From: Hyphomonas sp. BRH_c22
GTDB taxonomy: Bacteria > Pseudomonadota > Alphaproteobacteria > Caulobacterales > Hyphomonadaceae
Assembly (NCBI RefSeq): GCF_000961795.1
Contig: NZ_LADU01000021.1
Coordinates: 1-51,200, forward strand
Direction: 5' to 3'
DNA: 51,200 bases
The notes beneath the pieces were generated by a model. That model did not search any database, was not told the origin of the DNA, and worked only from the letters and a program-made list of their open reading frames with translations. Both the position numbers and the translations under genes were made by a program. Below, piece after piece: positions 17,015 through 26,759 of this stretch (position 1 is the stretch's first letter; each line of letters starts with the position of its first letter).

Positions 17015-18508
17015 CTATTCAGCGGCCTGCAGGACGGGCGCTTTCGACTCTTCCTGTTCCTTTTCGAAGACGAGGACGCCGTCATCGATGCGGCCGTAGC
17101 GCAGGTTCATCATGTCGGCTGTGTAGTTCTGGTGCAACTTCCAGGGGGCTTCCTTGTGCTGGCGGGGGAACTTGTCCATCACGCGCTGGAAATAGCCCGA
17201 GGAGAAATCGACGAAAGGATCGGTGTCGTTCGGGAAGGCGTCGAGCTTGGGCATGGCCGAGGCATAACCAGCTCTGTCCATGTAATTGATCAGGCGGCAG
17301 ACATATTCCGATGTCAGGTCTGCTTTCAGCGTCCACGAGGCATTGGTATAGCCGAACGTGATCGCGAGGTTTGGCACGTTCGAGACCATGACGCCCTTGT
17401 AGTTGAGGAGCGAGCCTGGCGCGGCCTTGACGCCGTTCACGCTGACATCGATGCCGTTCATGTATTGCAGGTTGAGGCCTGTGGCGGTGATGATGATATC
17501 GGCGTCGAGCGTCTCGCCGGATTTCAGCTTGATCCCGGTCTCGGTGAAGCGGTCGATATGGTCGGTAACCACGGATGCCGTGCCGGCCTTCAGCGCGTTG
17601 AAGAGATCGGAGTCAGGCACGAGGCAGAGGCGCTGTTCCCACGGATTGTAGGATGGCGTGAAGTGCTTTTCGACGTCATAGTCAGGGCCGAGCTCTTCGC
17701 GGACCATGCCGAGCAGACGCTCGCGCGCCTTTTCCGGGTGGGCGCGGGTCTGGCGGAAGAAGAATTGCTGGAAGAGGACATTGCGCCAGCGGATGAGGCC
17801 ATAGGCCCAGCTGGCGGGCAGGAATTTGCGCAGGGAATTGGCCAGTTTGTCGACCGCAGGCCGGGAGACGACATAGGTCGGTGAACGCTGCAGCATGGTG
17901 ACATGCGCCGCCTTGTCCGTCATCGATGGCACCAGCGTCATGGCCGTGGCGCCGGACCCGATGACGACCACTTTCTTGCCGGTATAGTCGAGATCTTCAG
18001 GCCAGTGCTGCGGATGGATGATCTGGCCCTTGAAGCTGGCTTCCCCGGGAAATTCGGGGCGGTAGCCTTCGGCGTAATTGTAATATCCGCCGCACAGGAA
18101 CAGGAAGTGGCAGGTCAGCGTCTCGCGCGCGCCTGACTGGTCCTGTGTGGTAACATGCCAGCACTGGTCATCGCCCGACCAGTTGGCGGCAATGACGGTG
18201 GTGTTGAACTGAATTTTCTCGGTGATGTTGTGCTCGTCGGCAGTCTTGCGGACATAGCTGCGGATCGAGGGGCCGTCAGCAATGGCCTTGGCCTCGGTCC
18301 AGGGTTTGAAATTGTAGCCCAGCGTGTGCATGTCGCTGTCCGAGCGGATGCCGGGATAGCGGAAGAGGTCCCACGTGCCGCCAATGGCGCCGCGTTGCTC
18401 GACGATCCTGTACGTCTTGCCAGGGCAACGCTTTGTCAGGTGAACGGCTGCGCCGATGCCGGAAAGGCCTGCGCCGATGATGAGTATGTCTGTGTCTGTC
18501 TGGGTCAT
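17015..18508 (-). CDS. Flavin-binding monooxygenase, Baeyer-Villiger type
   Basis: A 497-residue FAD- and NADPH-dependent monooxygenase. The FAD-binding fold has GAGLSG at residues 12-17, and a second nucleotide-binding motif GSGATA is at 184-189. Between them is FKGQIIHPQHWP (159-170), matching the type I Baeyer-Villiger/flavin monooxygenase fingerprint FxGxxxHxxxW. Such enzymes oxidise ketones, sulfides or amines; the natural substrate is unknown here. The ATG at 18508 is used because the open frame upstream (to 18562) lacks family sequence. It follows the suhB-like gene by 66 bp on the same strand, so co-transcription is possible but not certain. Confidence 0.9.
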   Translation of the reverse strand: MTQTDTDILIIGAGLSGIGAAVHLTKRCPGKTYRIVEQRGAIGGTWDLFRYPGIRSDSDMHTLGYNFKPWTEAKAIADGPSIRSYVRKTADEHNITEKIQFNTTVIAANWSGDDQCWHVTTQDQSGARETLTCHFLFLCGGYYNYAEGYRPEFPGEASFKGQIIHPQHWPEDLDYTGKKVVVIGSGATAMTLVPSMTDKAAHVTMLQRSPTYVVSRPAVDKLANSLRKFLPASWAYGLIRWRNVLFQQFFFRQTRAHPEKARERLLGMVREELGPDYDVEKHFTPSYNPWEQRLCLVPDSDLFNALKAGTASVVTDHIDRFTETGIKLKSGETLDADIIITATGLNLQYMNGIDVSVNGVKAAPGSLLNYKGVMVSNVPNLAITFGYTNASWTLKADLTSEYVCRLINYMDRAGYASAMPKLDAFPNDTDPFVDFSSGYFQRVMDKFPRQHKEAPWKLHQNYTADMMNLRYGRIDDGVLVFEKEQEESKAPVLQAAE

Positions 18509-18574
18509 GGTGGAACGATAACCCGGGAATGCATAGGCGACAATACATGACGCGGGCGTCATGTATTTGCGGGG

Positions 18575-19399
18575 TCAATCGATGGCTGCAGCCTTGCCGA
18601 AGGCACTGGCATGGCGGAGCTGCTTCTGGATGAGGGGCAGGATGTCTTCGTTACCAGCCATGATCGAACCGGTCTGAAGCATGTCGCCGCCGTCGATCTC
18701 GGCCACCATGCCGCCTGCTTCGCGCACCAGAACGACGCCGGCAGCAATGTCCCAGGGTTTCAGATCGCGTTCCCAGAAGCCGTCAAAGCGTCCGGCGGCG
18801 ACCCACGCAAGGTCAAGAGCGGCAGAGCCATAACGGCGGATGCCGGCGCAGACCGGGGTCATGGCGGCGATTTCGCGGGCAAACCCGACATGCCAGGCTT
18901 CCGCCTTGCCGACCCAGGGCGTGCCAGTGGCGATGACAGATTCGTTCAGCTTGCGACGGGTGGCGACGCGCAGCTTGCGCTGTTCGAGCCAGGCGCCGCG
19001 GCCCGTCTCGGCCCAGAAGATTTCATTCTTGGCGACGTCGAACACGACACCGGTCAGCAACTGGCCTTCGCGTTCAAGCGCGATGGAAACGCAATAGTGC
19101 GGCTGGCCATGCAGGAAGTTCAGCGTGCCGTCGAGCGGATCGACAATGAACCGGTTGGACTTGTCGGAGCCTTCGATAATGCCGCGCTCTTCCATGACGA
19201 AACCATAGCCGGGGCGGGCCTTGGACAGGTGGGCATAGATGATTTCTTCGGCGCGATGGTCGGCATTGGAGACAAAATCACCTGGGCCTTTCTTGGAGAC
19301 CTGGAGGTTCTCGACCTCCCCGAAATCGCGCGCGAGCGCCCGGCCTGCGGCGCGGGCGGCGGCGATCATCACGGAACCGACGGGGGAAGGCTTGGACAT
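18575..19399 (-). CDS. suhB: Inositol monophosphatase family protein (SuhB-like)
   Basis: A 274-residue magnesium-dependent phosphatase. Metal-binding residues are present: E70/E71 (FVMEERG), D87-x2-D90-G (DPLDGTLNFLHG) and the later WDIAAG with its Asp. In many bacteria SuhB also takes part in rRNA transcription antitermination, independent of phosphatase activity. It begins 12 bp after efp, so the two are probably one unit. A second member of the superfamily (cysQ) is at 40305-41093. Substrate could be inositol monophosphate or a related sugar phosphate. Confidence 0.92.
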   Translation of the reverse strand: MSKPSPVGSVMIAAARAAGRALARDFGEVENLQVSKKGPGDFVSNADHRAEEIIYAHLSKARPGYGFVMEERGIIEGSDKSNRFIVDPLDGTLNFLHGQPHYCVSIALEREGQLLTGVVFDVAKNEIFWAETGRGAWLEQRKLRVATRRKLNESVIATGTPWVGKAEAWHVGFAREIAAMTPVCAGIRRYGSAALDLAWVAAGRFDGFWERDLKPWDIAAGVVLVREAGGMVAEIDGGDMLQTGSIMAGNEDILPLIQKQLRHASAFGKAAAID

Positions 19400-19411
19400 G
19401 GGTGTTCCTGA

Positions 19412-19978
19412 CTAGTCTGCGCGGCGCAGGTAGGTGCTGTCAGCGGTCTGGACGATGACACGCTCGCCGACGCCGACGAAGGGCGGAACGAGAACGCGGA
19501 CATCACCGGTGCACATGGCAGGCTTGAAGCTGTTGGCGGCCGTCTGGCCCTTCACGACAGGCTCGGTTTCGAGCACTTCGAGCGTGACCTGGTCGGGCAG
19601 GGCCACGCCGATCGGACGTTCGCCGTAGAATTCGATCTGGACCATCATGGAATCCTGAAGGAAGGCGCCCTGATCGCCGATGAAATCACGCTCGATTGTG
19701 ATCTGCTCGTAGGTCTCGGTGTCCATGAAGGTGAACGCGTTTTCGTCGGCGAAGAGGAACTGGAATTCCTTCTGCTCCAGACGCACGCGCTCGACCGACT
19801 CGTTGGCGCGGAAGCGTGTGTTCGATTTCGATCCGTTGAACAGGTTGCGCAGCTCGACCTGGTTGAACGCGCCACCCTTTCCGGGTTTGACGGCCATGGT
19901 CTTGATCGCGCGCCAGACGGTGCCTTCGTGCTCGATGACGTTTCCGGGCTTGATTTCATTACCATTGATCTTGGGCAT
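19412..19978 (-). CDS. efp: Elongation factor P
   Basis: A 188-residue EF-P that relieves ribosome stalling at polyproline. The KPGKGGAF loop places Lys34 at the site modified by beta-lysylation in gamma- and some other proteobacteria; whether this organism modifies it cannot be told. The three-domain architecture is normal, ending DSTYLRRAD. The ATG at 19978 begins the conserved [12 protein letters not shown]; upstream in-frame codons are not family sequence. It is 68 bp after the thiE-like gene and 12 bp before suhB. Confidence 0.97.
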   Translation of the reverse strand: MPKINGNEIKPGNVIEHEGTVWRAIKTMAVKPGKGGAFNQVELRNLFNGSKSNTRFRANESVERVRLEQKEFQFLFADENAFTFMDTETYEQITIERDFIGDQGAFLQDSMMVQIEFYGERPIGVALPDQVTLEVLETEPVVKGQTAANSFKPAMCTGDVRVLVPPFVGVGERVIVQTADSTYLRRAD

Positions 19979-20046
19979 TGAAGTCGTCCTTGTTGGAGTT
20001 TGGCGCGGGGTAAGCCTTTGCCGCGCGAGGGTCAAGCGGCGGGATG

Positions 20047-20718
20047 TTAACGCGGTTGCAGCTGGTCAAGCAGGTCATTGAAGGCGATGACGGCGGCGGC
20101 AGCGCCTTGCGGATGATTCCAGACACCGGAAGAGACGGCGAGGAAGTCGGCGCCAGCAGTGACCAGCGGCGCGGCGTTCTCGACCGTGATGCCGCCAATG
20201 GCGACGCAGGGCAGTTCCATGGTTTCCTGCCAGAATTCAAGCAATTCAAGTTCGGCCGCGACGGTGCCTGACTTTGTATCAGTGGGGTAGAAGGCCCCGA
20301 AAGCCACGTAATCTGCCCCCTGCTCACCTGCTGCCATGGCGGCATGGCGGCTGTTCTTCGCCGTGGCGCCCAGAATGGCGTCAGGGCCGATGATTGCGCG
20401 CGCCGCCTTCACCGGGGTGTCTTCCGGGCCGACATGGACGCCGTCAGCGCCCAGTTCGACGGCCAGTTCGGGGCTGTCATTGATGATGACCGCCGCGCCA
20501 TAGGCCTGGGCCATGGCCGTTACGGCCTCAGCGACGGCGCGCGTGGCGGCGACGTCAATCCGTCCGTCATCGCCCTTCAGGCGGATTTGCAGGCAGGCGA
20601 CGTCGCCGGCCTCGAGCGCGCCTTCGAGCATGGCGGCGAATTCCGGCACATCATCTATGTGCGGCGGGGTGATGAGATAGAGGCGCGTACGCTCGCGCGG
20701 AGGAATATTGTCAGCCAT
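20047..20718 (-). CDS. Thiamine-phosphate synthase-like protein
   Basis: A 223-residue TIM-barrel protein of the ThiE family. ThiE joins HMP-PP and thiazole phosphate to make thiamine phosphate. Substrate-binding motifs are kept in part: LQIRLK (Q, R, K of the usual QLRxK), VHVGPED, a TDTKSG like the family TxTK loop, and the terminal phosphate-binding AIGGI. Others differ: IIND is followed by Ser instead of Arg, and GATAKN replaces the normal GVSxH. It is therefore a divergent copy. There are no other thiamine genes nearby; neighbours are fba, efp and suhB. Thiamine phosphate synthase is the best call but not certain. Confidence 0.75.
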   Translation of the reverse strand: MADNIPPRERTRLYLITPPHIDDVPEFAAMLEGALEAGDVACLQIRLKGDDGRIDVAATRAVAEAVTAMAQAYGAAVIINDSPELAVELGADGVHVGPEDTPVKAARAIIGPDAILGATAKNSRHAAMAAGEQGADYVAFGAFYPTDTKSGTVAAELELLEFWQETMELPCVAIGGITVENAAPLVTAGADFLAVSSGVWNHPQGAAAAVIAFNDLLDQLQPR

Positions 20719-20769
20719 GGGCGGGCTCTCTAGCCCAAGCAGGGCAGGGAAGGAAGCGGGCGGCGGCGG

Positions 20770-20997
20770 TTACTTCGGGCCGACCCGCGTGGTGCTGGCG
20801 GGATGCCTGGCGAGCGCCGCACCCTTCCGCATCGGGCGGGGTTCAAGATCACCGCCGCAATTGGGGCAGCTGCCGTCAAGCGAACCGTCCGCGCAATCGG
20901 CGCAGAAGGTGCACTCGAACGAGCAGATGAAGGCGCCCACTTCGTCCGGCGCAAGATCGGCGTCGCACCGTTCACAATTGGGGCGCATCTCCAGCAT
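20770..20997 (-). CDS. DUF1272 cysteine-rich small protein
   Basis: A 75-residue protein with the DUF1272 pattern: MLEMRPNCERCD, CSFECTFCADC and CPNCGGDLEPRP, followed by a short basic tail. Eight cysteines in paired CxxC-type arrangements suggest binding of one or two zinc ions. The family's function is not known. It begins 8 bp after the M3 peptidase stop and precedes the thiE-like gene, so it likely shares their transcript. Confidence 0.9.
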   Translation of the reverse strand: MLEMRPNCERCDADLAPDEVGAFICSFECTFCADCADGSLDGSCPNCGGDLEPRPMRKGAALARHPASTTRVGPK

Positions 20998-21005
20998 GGG
21001 CTGAG

Positions 21006-23105
21006 CTATTCCGGCTTTTTCTGTTCGGTGCCGGACTTGGCGGCGTTGATCAGGTATTGCTCGTAGGCTTCGGGCGTCCAGTCGCGGCCGAGGAAGTCAT
21101 GCACGAGCTCGGCGGCCGGTTTCGATGAGCCGGGCACGAGCACGAGATCGCGGTAGCGGCCGGACGTTTCCGGGTCGCGCAGGCCGTTCTGCTTGAACTG
21201 GGTAAAGAGGTCGGTCGAGATCGCGAGCGACCATTGATACGTGTAATAGATGGCCGAATAGCCGTCGAGATGGCCGAAGCTGGCATAACGGTGGACATCG
21301 GGCAGGACCTCGAACGGACTGAGGGCTGACTGGCGCTCGTCCCAGATTTCAACGAAATCGACTTCCTCGGGCGGGCGGTCGTAATATTTCAGCGAGACGC
21401 CTGCATAGAGGAGCTGGCGCAAGGTGCCGAGGCCAGTGCCGAAATCGCGGGCTGCATTCATCTTTTCGACCAGTTCGCGCGGGATGGTTTCGCCCTCTGC
21501 GTTCACGGCGAACTTGGCGAGCGTGTCATAATCCCAGATCCAGTTTTGAAGCATCTGCGACGGGGCTTCGATGAAGTCCCATTCGAGATTGCTCATGCTG
21601 AGGTTTGCGAAATCAGGCTGGCCGGAGAACATCTGATGGATGAGGTGGCCGAATTCGTGAAGGAAGGTTTCGACCTGGCGATGCTCCATCAGGCCCGTCG
21701 TGTGGTCACCTGCCGGGAAGTTACACATCAGGGCCCCCACCGGCACGCCGTCAGATGTCGGGCCGAAGCGGATCGGGAAGGCGGCGGCGTGTTTGAACTT
21801 ACCGTCGCGGGGATGCATGTCGAGAAAGAACCGGCCGATCAGCTGCCCGTTGCGATGCATTTCATGCGCGGTGACGCTGGGCTCCCATACCGGCGCGTTT
21901 TCCCATGGGGTGATCTGGACGCCGAACAGGTCCTCAACCAGCGCGAAGATCCCGGCGCGGACATTGTCATAGGCGAAATACTGGCGGACTTCCTGGGAAT
22001 CGAGCGCGTAGTCGGACTGCCGGATCTGTTCGGCGAGGAAGGCACTGCTCCATTCAGGTACGGTCGTGGCGTCCGGCCGGGTTTCGTTCAGCTTGGCAAG
22101 GAGGCGCCCATGCTCGATACCGGCGGCATCGGTTGCGGCCGCCTCGACGCGCGCAAGGAAGGCTTCGGCCACTTCGGGCGAGCCTGTCATCTTGTCTTCG
22201 GTGACATAGGCAGCCCAGTTCGGATAGCCGAGCAGGGTGGCAAGCTCGTAGCGTTTCTCGAGCAGCCGGCGAAGAGGGGCGACGTTCTCCGGATAGGCGC
22301 GATTGCCCGCAGCGAAGGACAGGTCCCGGCGCAGGGTTTCATTGGTGGCATAGCTGAACACAGGGCCGGTGTCGGGATAATCGGTGGTAATCGTGATCTT
22401 GCCGTTCTCGTCAGGCTGGTGCGCGTCGATATAGTCCTGCGGGAGGCCGTCGAGCGCGGATACTGCGTCGAGCTGGACCGACCCCTGGATTTCGCGCAGG
22501 TTCTTGCTGAACTCGGAACTGATCTCGGCAAGCTCTGCATTGAGGGCGCGGACCTTGTCGCGGGTCTCCTCATCCTTGTCGATTCCCGACCGGCGATAGT
22601 CGCGCAGGGTGCGGGCCAGAAGAAAGGCTTGGCGCGGGTTGAGGCTTGCTGCATCAATCGCAGCTAGGCGGTCATAGATCGGCCGGGACAGGCTGAGCCG
22701 CGTGAGCACGTCGGACGTACGTTGCTGGCAGAGGTCGCCCACCTCGCGCAGTGCGGCGTCCGGATTTGCCTCGGCCACGACGCTCGATTCACCAAAGCCG
22801 ATCGAGTAGCCGAGGTTTGTGATCGTATCGAGGAACTTGATATCGGCTGCGCCAGCGACCGCGTCGCGCGCCTCCATGTCGGCAATCATCCTGTTCACGA
22901 GGTCGAGGGACGTGTCGCAACGGACCGTGAAGGCGTCGGCGCTGTCTGGTGCCAGAACCAGCTGCGCCATCATTGCCTTCGCCTCAGTCTCGAGCGCATG
23001 GACCGGCGCAGGCGCGGGCGTTTCAGCCTTTTTTCCGGCTGGCGCGCAGGCGGCAATGATCAGCGCGAGTCCGGCAAGCGGCAGGGCGGCGGGGAGACGT
23101 TTCAT
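21006..23105 (-). CDS. M3-family zinc metallopeptidase, lipoprotein
   Basis: A 699-residue oligopeptidase/dipeptidyl carboxypeptidase-like enzyme (Dcp/OpdA family). The zinc motif HEFGH is at residues 483-487, with the downstream Glu in DFIEAPSQ as third ligand. The N-terminus (MKRLPAALPLAGLALIIAAC) is a lipoprotein signal with lipobox IIAAC, so the enzyme should be lipid-anchored in the periplasm. That is unlike cytosolic OpdA, and it likely degrades small peptides. ATG at 23105 is preferred over 23114. A strong terminator lies between fba and this gene, so it has its own promoter. Confidence 0.93.
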   Translation of the reverse strand: MKRLPAALPLAGLALIIAACAPAGKKAETPAPAPVHALETEAKAMMAQLVLAPDSADAFTVRCDTSLDLVNRMIADMEARDAVAGAADIKFLDTITNLGYSIGFGESSVVAEANPDAALREVGDLCQQRTSDVLTRLSLSRPIYDRLAAIDAASLNPRQAFLLARTLRDYRRSGIDKDEETRDKVRALNAELAEISSEFSKNLREIQGSVQLDAVSALDGLPQDYIDAHQPDENGKITITTDYPDTGPVFSYATNETLRRDLSFAAGNRAYPENVAPLRRLLEKRYELATLLGYPNWAAYVTEDKMTGSPEVAEAFLARVEAAATDAAGIEHGRLLAKLNETRPDATTVPEWSSAFLAEQIRQSDYALDSQEVRQYFAYDNVRAGIFALVEDLFGVQITPWENAPVWEPSVTAHEMHRNGQLIGRFFLDMHPRDGKFKHAAAFPIRFGPTSDGVPVGALMCNFPAGDHTTGLMEHRQVETFLHEFGHLIHQMFSGQPDFANLSMSNLEWDFIEAPSQMLQNWIWDYDTLAKFAVNAEGETIPRELVEKMNAARDFGTGLGTLRQLLYAGVSLKYYDRPPEEVDFVEIWDERQSALSPFEVLPDVHRYASFGHLDGYSAIYYTYQWSLAISTDLFTQFKQNGLRDPETSGRYRDLVLVPGSSKPAAELVHDFLGRDWTPEAYEQYLINAAKSGTEQKKPE

Positions 23106-23230
23106 CAGGTGCATTCCTCGGCAAGCGGCGGGAATGCCTGGGCAAGGCGCCGCCAGAATAAGACCGGCACTATGGTCTGCGTGGGCGGCGCGTGTCTACC
23201 CTTCCGGGACCGCATTGCACGCACAAAAAA

Positions 23231-23248
23231 GGCGGCCCGCAGGCCGCC
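23231..23248 (-). terminator. Rho-independent terminator of the gap-pgk-fba cluster
   Basis: GGCGGCC (23231-23237) pairs with GGCCGCC (23242-23248) around CGCA. On the minus strand TTTTTT follows, 24 bp past the fba stop. A CTTTC run follows on the plus strand, so it may work weakly both ways. Confidence 0.87.
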
Positions 23249-23271
23249 CTTTCAGATTATAGAACTGCAGA

Positions 23272-24189
23272 TCAGCCTGCGCGTGACGCCTCGAAGATGC
23301 CGTCAATCGTTGCCGCAAGGGTTGCATCGAAATCGGCATCGCTTTGCTGGGCCGAGAGGCCTTCGGTGAGCGCGCGCGAGAAGCTGGCGATCATGCGCGT
23401 GTTCTGGGCCAGTTTCGCATTCGCGTCCTGACGGCTGTAACCACCCGATAGTGCCACAACCCGCATCACGCGGGGATGCTCGCACAGCGACTTGTACTGG
23501 TTGGGCTTTTCCGGGAGAGACAGTTTCAGCATGACCTGCCTGTCGGCGGGAAGGGCCTCAAGCTGTTTGGTGATCTCGGCCAGCAGGATGTCTTCGGCTT
23601 CCGCCTTGTCAGCGATCGTGATCGTCACTTCCGGCTCGATGATCGGCATCAGGCCATGACCCAGGATCTGGCGGCCGACATCGAATTGCTGGGCAACAAC
23701 GGCGGCGATGCCTTTCGGATTGGCCGCATGGATGACCGAGCGCATCTTGGTGCCGAAAATGCCCTTGGCCACAGCCCGCTCAAGCAGGGCGTCGAGGTCC
23801 GGCATCGGCTTCATCATCTGGACGCCGTCAGCCTCGTCCATCAGGCCCTTGTCGACCTTGAGGAAGGGCACGACTTCGCGCTTCTGCCAGAGGTATTCAG
23901 CTGTCGGGATTCCGTCGATATCGCCTTCCATCGTGCGTTCGAACAGGATGGCGCCCATCACCTTGTCGCCCTTGAAGGCCGGTGACTTGATAATGCGGGC
24001 GCGCATCTGGTGGATCAGGCCGAACATTTCCTCATCGTTCGCGTAGGCACTTTCCTCCACGCCGTACAGGCGCAGTGCCTTCGGGGTGGAGCCACCCGAC
24101 TGGTCGAGGGCGGCAATAAAGCCGTCCTTGTTGGCGGCCTGTTCGGCCATTTCCGAAATCTTGTTGTCCATTGCTGTGTCAAAACTCAT
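23272..24189 (-). CDS. Class I fructose-bisphosphate aldolase
   Basis: A 305-residue Schiff-base aldolase that splits fructose-1,6-bisphosphate in glycolysis or joins the trioses in gluconeogenesis. The class I signature is clear: ALDQSGGSTPKAL near residue 27, and VMLKLSLPEKPN containing the likely catalytic lysine. This is the short bacterial class I type rather than the zinc-dependent class II form. The ATG at 24189 matches the family N-terminus; the frame continues upstream to 24237 without support. It lies 44 bp behind pgk in a gap-pgk-fba unit. Confidence 0.92.
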   Translation of the reverse strand: MSFDTAMDNKISEMAEQAANKDGFIAALDQSGGSTPKALRLYGVEESAYANDEEMFGLIHQMRARIIKSPAFKGDKVMGAILFERTMEGDIDGIPTAEYLWQKREVVPFLKVDKGLMDEADGVQMMKPMPDLDALLERAVAKGIFGTKMRSVIHAANPKGIAAVVAQQFDVGRQILGHGLMPIIEPEVTITIADKAEAEDILLAEITKQLEALPADRQVMLKLSLPEKPNQYKSLCEHPRVMRVVALSGGYSRQDANAKLAQNTRMIASFSRALTEGLSAQQSDADFDATLAATIDGIFEASRAG

Positions 24190-24233
24190 TGCTAGGGGCC
24201 CTGCTTCGTTTGTCTTTATGCAAACGTTCGCTT

Positions 24234-25436
24234 TCAAGTTTCATGCCGTCTGAGGGCGTCTACGCCCGGTAGCGGCTTGCCTTCCATCCACTCAAGGAAG
24301 GCGCCGCCTGCGGTCGACACGAAGGTGAAATCATCAGCGACGCCAGCATGATTGAGTGCGGCGACGGTATCACCCCCTCCCGCAACCGCAACCAGCTTGC
24401 CGGCCTTGGCGCGCGCAGCGGCGGCCTTGGCGGCGGCAACGGTGGCTGTGTCGAAGGGGGTCAGTTCAAATGCGCCGAGCGGACCGTTCCAGACAAGCGT
24501 CCGGGCAACATCCATGGCCGTTGCAAGGATCGCGACGGTTTGCGGCCCGGCGTCGAGGATCATTTCATCGTCTGCCACCTCATCGAGACCGCAGGTGCGA
24601 TGGGCCGCATTGGCGGCAAATTCCCTTGCAACGACCAGGTCGCGGGGCAGGAGGATGTCACAGCCATTCTGGCCAGCGATCGCCTCGATCTCGCGGGCGG
24701 TATCGGCGAGGTCATGCTCGCACAGCGATTTACCAACCGAATGCCCGCGGGCAGCGAGAAATGTGTTGGCCATACCGCCGCCGATGGCGAGGGCATCGAC
24801 CTGTGTCACGAGGTTTTTCAGGAGGTCGATCTTCGAGGAGACCTTTGCACCGCCGACAACAGCCAGCACGGGTTTCTCCGGCTTGCCCAGCGCCTTGTCG
24901 AGCGCATCGAGCTCACGCTCCATGGCACAACCGGCATAGGCCGGCAGCAGTTCCGCGAGTACGGCGGTCGAGACGTGGCGGCGGTGGGCAGCGGAAAAGG
25001 CATCGTTGACATAGATGTCGCCGAGCGCGGCCATCTCTTTCGCAAGGTCGATGTCACCCTTTTCCTCACCCGGACAGAAGCGCGTGTTTTCCAGCAGGAT
25101 CACGCCGGCCGGTGAGAGGTCGGCGATCGCTGCCTTGACGTGGTCGCCTTTGCAGTCAGCCACGAAGGAGACATTCGAGCCGAGCACTTTGGCGAACGCG
25201 CCGGCGATGGGCGCAAGGCTCATCTCGGCAACACGCTGGCCCTTGGGGCGGCCGAAATGCGCGAGCAGGACGACCTTGGCACCCTGGGTGCGCAAGGTCT
25301 GGACTGTCTCGACGGCAGAACGCAGCCGGGTGTCATCGGTGACAAGGCCCTTGTCCATCGGCACGTTGAAATCAACGCGGACGAGGGCGGTCTTGCCTGT
25401 GAGGTCGCCGGCGTCGGCGATGCGTTTGAAGCTCAT
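24234..25436 (-). CDS. pgk: Phosphoglycerate kinase
   Basis: A 400-residue PGK, which makes ATP from 1,3-bisphosphoglycerate. Signature residues appear in order: RVDFNVPMD near residue 20, HFGRPKG near 60, [15 protein letters not shown] near 115 and the C-terminal nucleotide-binding GGGDTVAAL near 350. Length is normal. It begins 13 bp after gap, so gap, pgk and fba should be expressed together. Confidence 0.97.
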   Translation of the reverse strand: MSFKRIADAGDLTGKTALVRVDFNVPMDKGLVTDDTRLRSAVETVQTLRTQGAKVVLLAHFGRPKGQRVAEMSLAPIAGAFAKVLGSNVSFVADCKGDHVKAAIADLSPAGVILLENTRFCPGEEKGDIDLAKEMAALGDIYVNDAFSAAHRRHVSTAVLAELLPAYAGCAMERELDALDKALGKPEKPVLAVVGGAKVSSKIDLLKNLVTQVDALAIGGGMANTFLAARGHSVGKSLCEHDLADTAREIEAIAGQNGCDILLPRDLVVAREFAANAAHRTCGLDEVADDEMILDAGPQTVAILATAMDVARTLVWNGPLGAFELTPFDTATVAAAKAAAARAKAGKLVAVAGGGDTVAALNHAGVADDFTFVSTAGGAFLEWMEGKPLPGVDALRRHET

Positions 25437-25449
25437 CGCCTTGTCGCCT

Positions 25450-26460
25450 TTACAGGAATTTCGACATCACGAGCGCAGTGTCGCTCATGCGGGTCGCGAA
25501 ACCCCACTCATTGTCATACCAGGTCAGGATCGAGACGAAATTGCCGTCCATGACCTTGGTCTGGTCGAGGTGGAAGATCGACGAACGATTGTCGTGGATG
25601 AAGTCGGACGAGACGTTCGGCTGGTCTGTATAGCCAAGCACGCCCTTCATCGGGCCGCTGTCGGCCGCCGCGATGATCGCTGCATTGATCTCTTCCGCTG
25701 TGGTCTTCTTCTTCGAGACGAATTTCAGGTCAACGACCGAGACGTTCGGTGTCGGCACGCGGATCGAAATGCCGTCCAGCTTGCCCTTCAGTTCCGGCAG
25801 CACGAGGCCGACAGCCTTGGCGGCGCCGGTCGAGGTCGGGATCATCGAGAGGGATGCGGCGCGGGCGCGGTAGAGGTCCTTGTGCATCTGGTCGAGCGAT
25901 GGCTGGTCGTTTGTAAAGGAGTGGATCGTGGTCATCATGCCTTTTTCGATGCCGATCAGGTCGTTGAGGACCTTGGCGACCGGTGACAGGCAGTTCGTGG
26001 TGCACGAGGCGTTCGAGACGACCATGTCGTCCTTGGTGATCGTGTCATGGTTCACGCCGTAAACAATGGTCTTGTCGGCATTGGTGGCCGGTGCAGAGAC
26101 CAGCACGCGCTTGGCGCCGGCCGCAAGGTGGGCCGAGGCCTTTTCCTTGTCGGCGAAGATGCCGGTGCATTCCATGGCGATGTCGATGTCGAGTTCGCGG
26201 TGCGGCAGATCCTTGGGGTCGCGGATCGCGGTGACCAGGATCGGCTTGCCATTGATGACAATCTTGTCGCCATCAACCTGGACGTCGGCCGGGAAGCGCC
26301 CGTGCACGGAGTCGAAGCGCAGGAGGTGGGCGTTCGTGGCGACAGGTCCGAGATCGTTGATCGCGACTACTTCAATGTCCTTGCGGTCATGCTCGATGAT
26401 GGAGCGCAGGACGAGACGTCCGATACGACCGAAGCCATTGATTGCAACACGTACTGCCAT
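25450..26460 (-). CDS. gap: Glyceraldehyde-3-phosphate dehydrogenase
   Basis: A 336-residue NAD-type GAPDH. The Rossmann motif INGFGRIGR is at residues 7-15 and the catalytic cysteine is C153 in [16 protein letters not shown] after the second strand fits NAD preference. The ATG at 26460 is the family start ([11 protein letters not shown]); the frame extends 107 codons further upstream without family sequence. The upstream region carries nested inverted repeats that may be an operator. Confidence 0.97.
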   Translation of the reverse strand: MAVRVAINGFGRIGRLVLRSIIEHDRKDIEVVAINDLGPVATNAHLLRFDSVHGRFPADVQVDGDKIVINGKPILVTAIRDPKDLPHRELDIDIAMECTGIFADKEKASAHLAAGAKRVLVSAPATNADKTIVYGVNHDTITKDDMVVSNASCTTNCLSPVAKVLNDLIGIEKGMMTTIHSFTNDQPSLDQMHKDLYRARAASLSMIPTSTGAAKAVGLVLPELKGKLDGISIRVPTPNVSVVDLKFVSKKKTTAEEINAAIIAAADSGPMKGVLGYTDQPNVSSDFIHDNRSSIFHLDQTKVMDGNFVSILTWYDNEWGFATRMSDTALVMSKFL

Positions 26461-26759
26461 TTTGATAATTCTCCTCAGGCGGGATAAAAACTGCGACTTT
26501 GCAGGCCCTTTACGACGCTGCGGCCTGCCCGTCCACCCGGATCGCCTGCGGTATCGGGCCGCAAAACCTGGGATTCTAGGGCGGGCGACAGCAAGGCCCG
26601 GATATTGAGCGCATTGCTTGCAATATCCATGCAATTTTAGCGTGGACTTGGCCGGGCCCGCCTGTATTGCCTCTTGGCTTGCTAACAAGGTGGGCTCAGG
26701 GTGAGGCGTCGTTTCCAAACAGAATTCGCACCAGCCGCTCGCCGACAGGGCGGGCAGGC
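26461..26759. other. Divergent intergenic region gap / EamA transporter
   Basis: 299 bp with no gene seen. It must hold the gap promoter (minus strand) and the EamA transporter promoter (plus strand). The notable structure is the set of nested palindromes at 26600-26628. A GATTC (CcrM-type GANTC) lies near 26571. Confidence 0.6.
26600..26628. promoter_or_regulatory. Nested inverted repeats upstream of gap (candidate operator)
   Basis: GGATATTG (26600-26607) and CAATATCC (26621-26628) are perfect 8-bp arms with a 13-nt spacer. A second perfect palindrome, ATTGC-TT-GCAAT (26613-26624), overlaps the right arm. They lie 140-168 bp upstream of the gap ATG. A central-carbon regulator is plausible, but none is named by the sequence. 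Confidence 0.35.

Noticed and set aside
21546..22667. 373-codon plus-strand frame opposite the M3 peptidase
   Set aside because: Antisense shadow of a gene with intact HEFGH motif.
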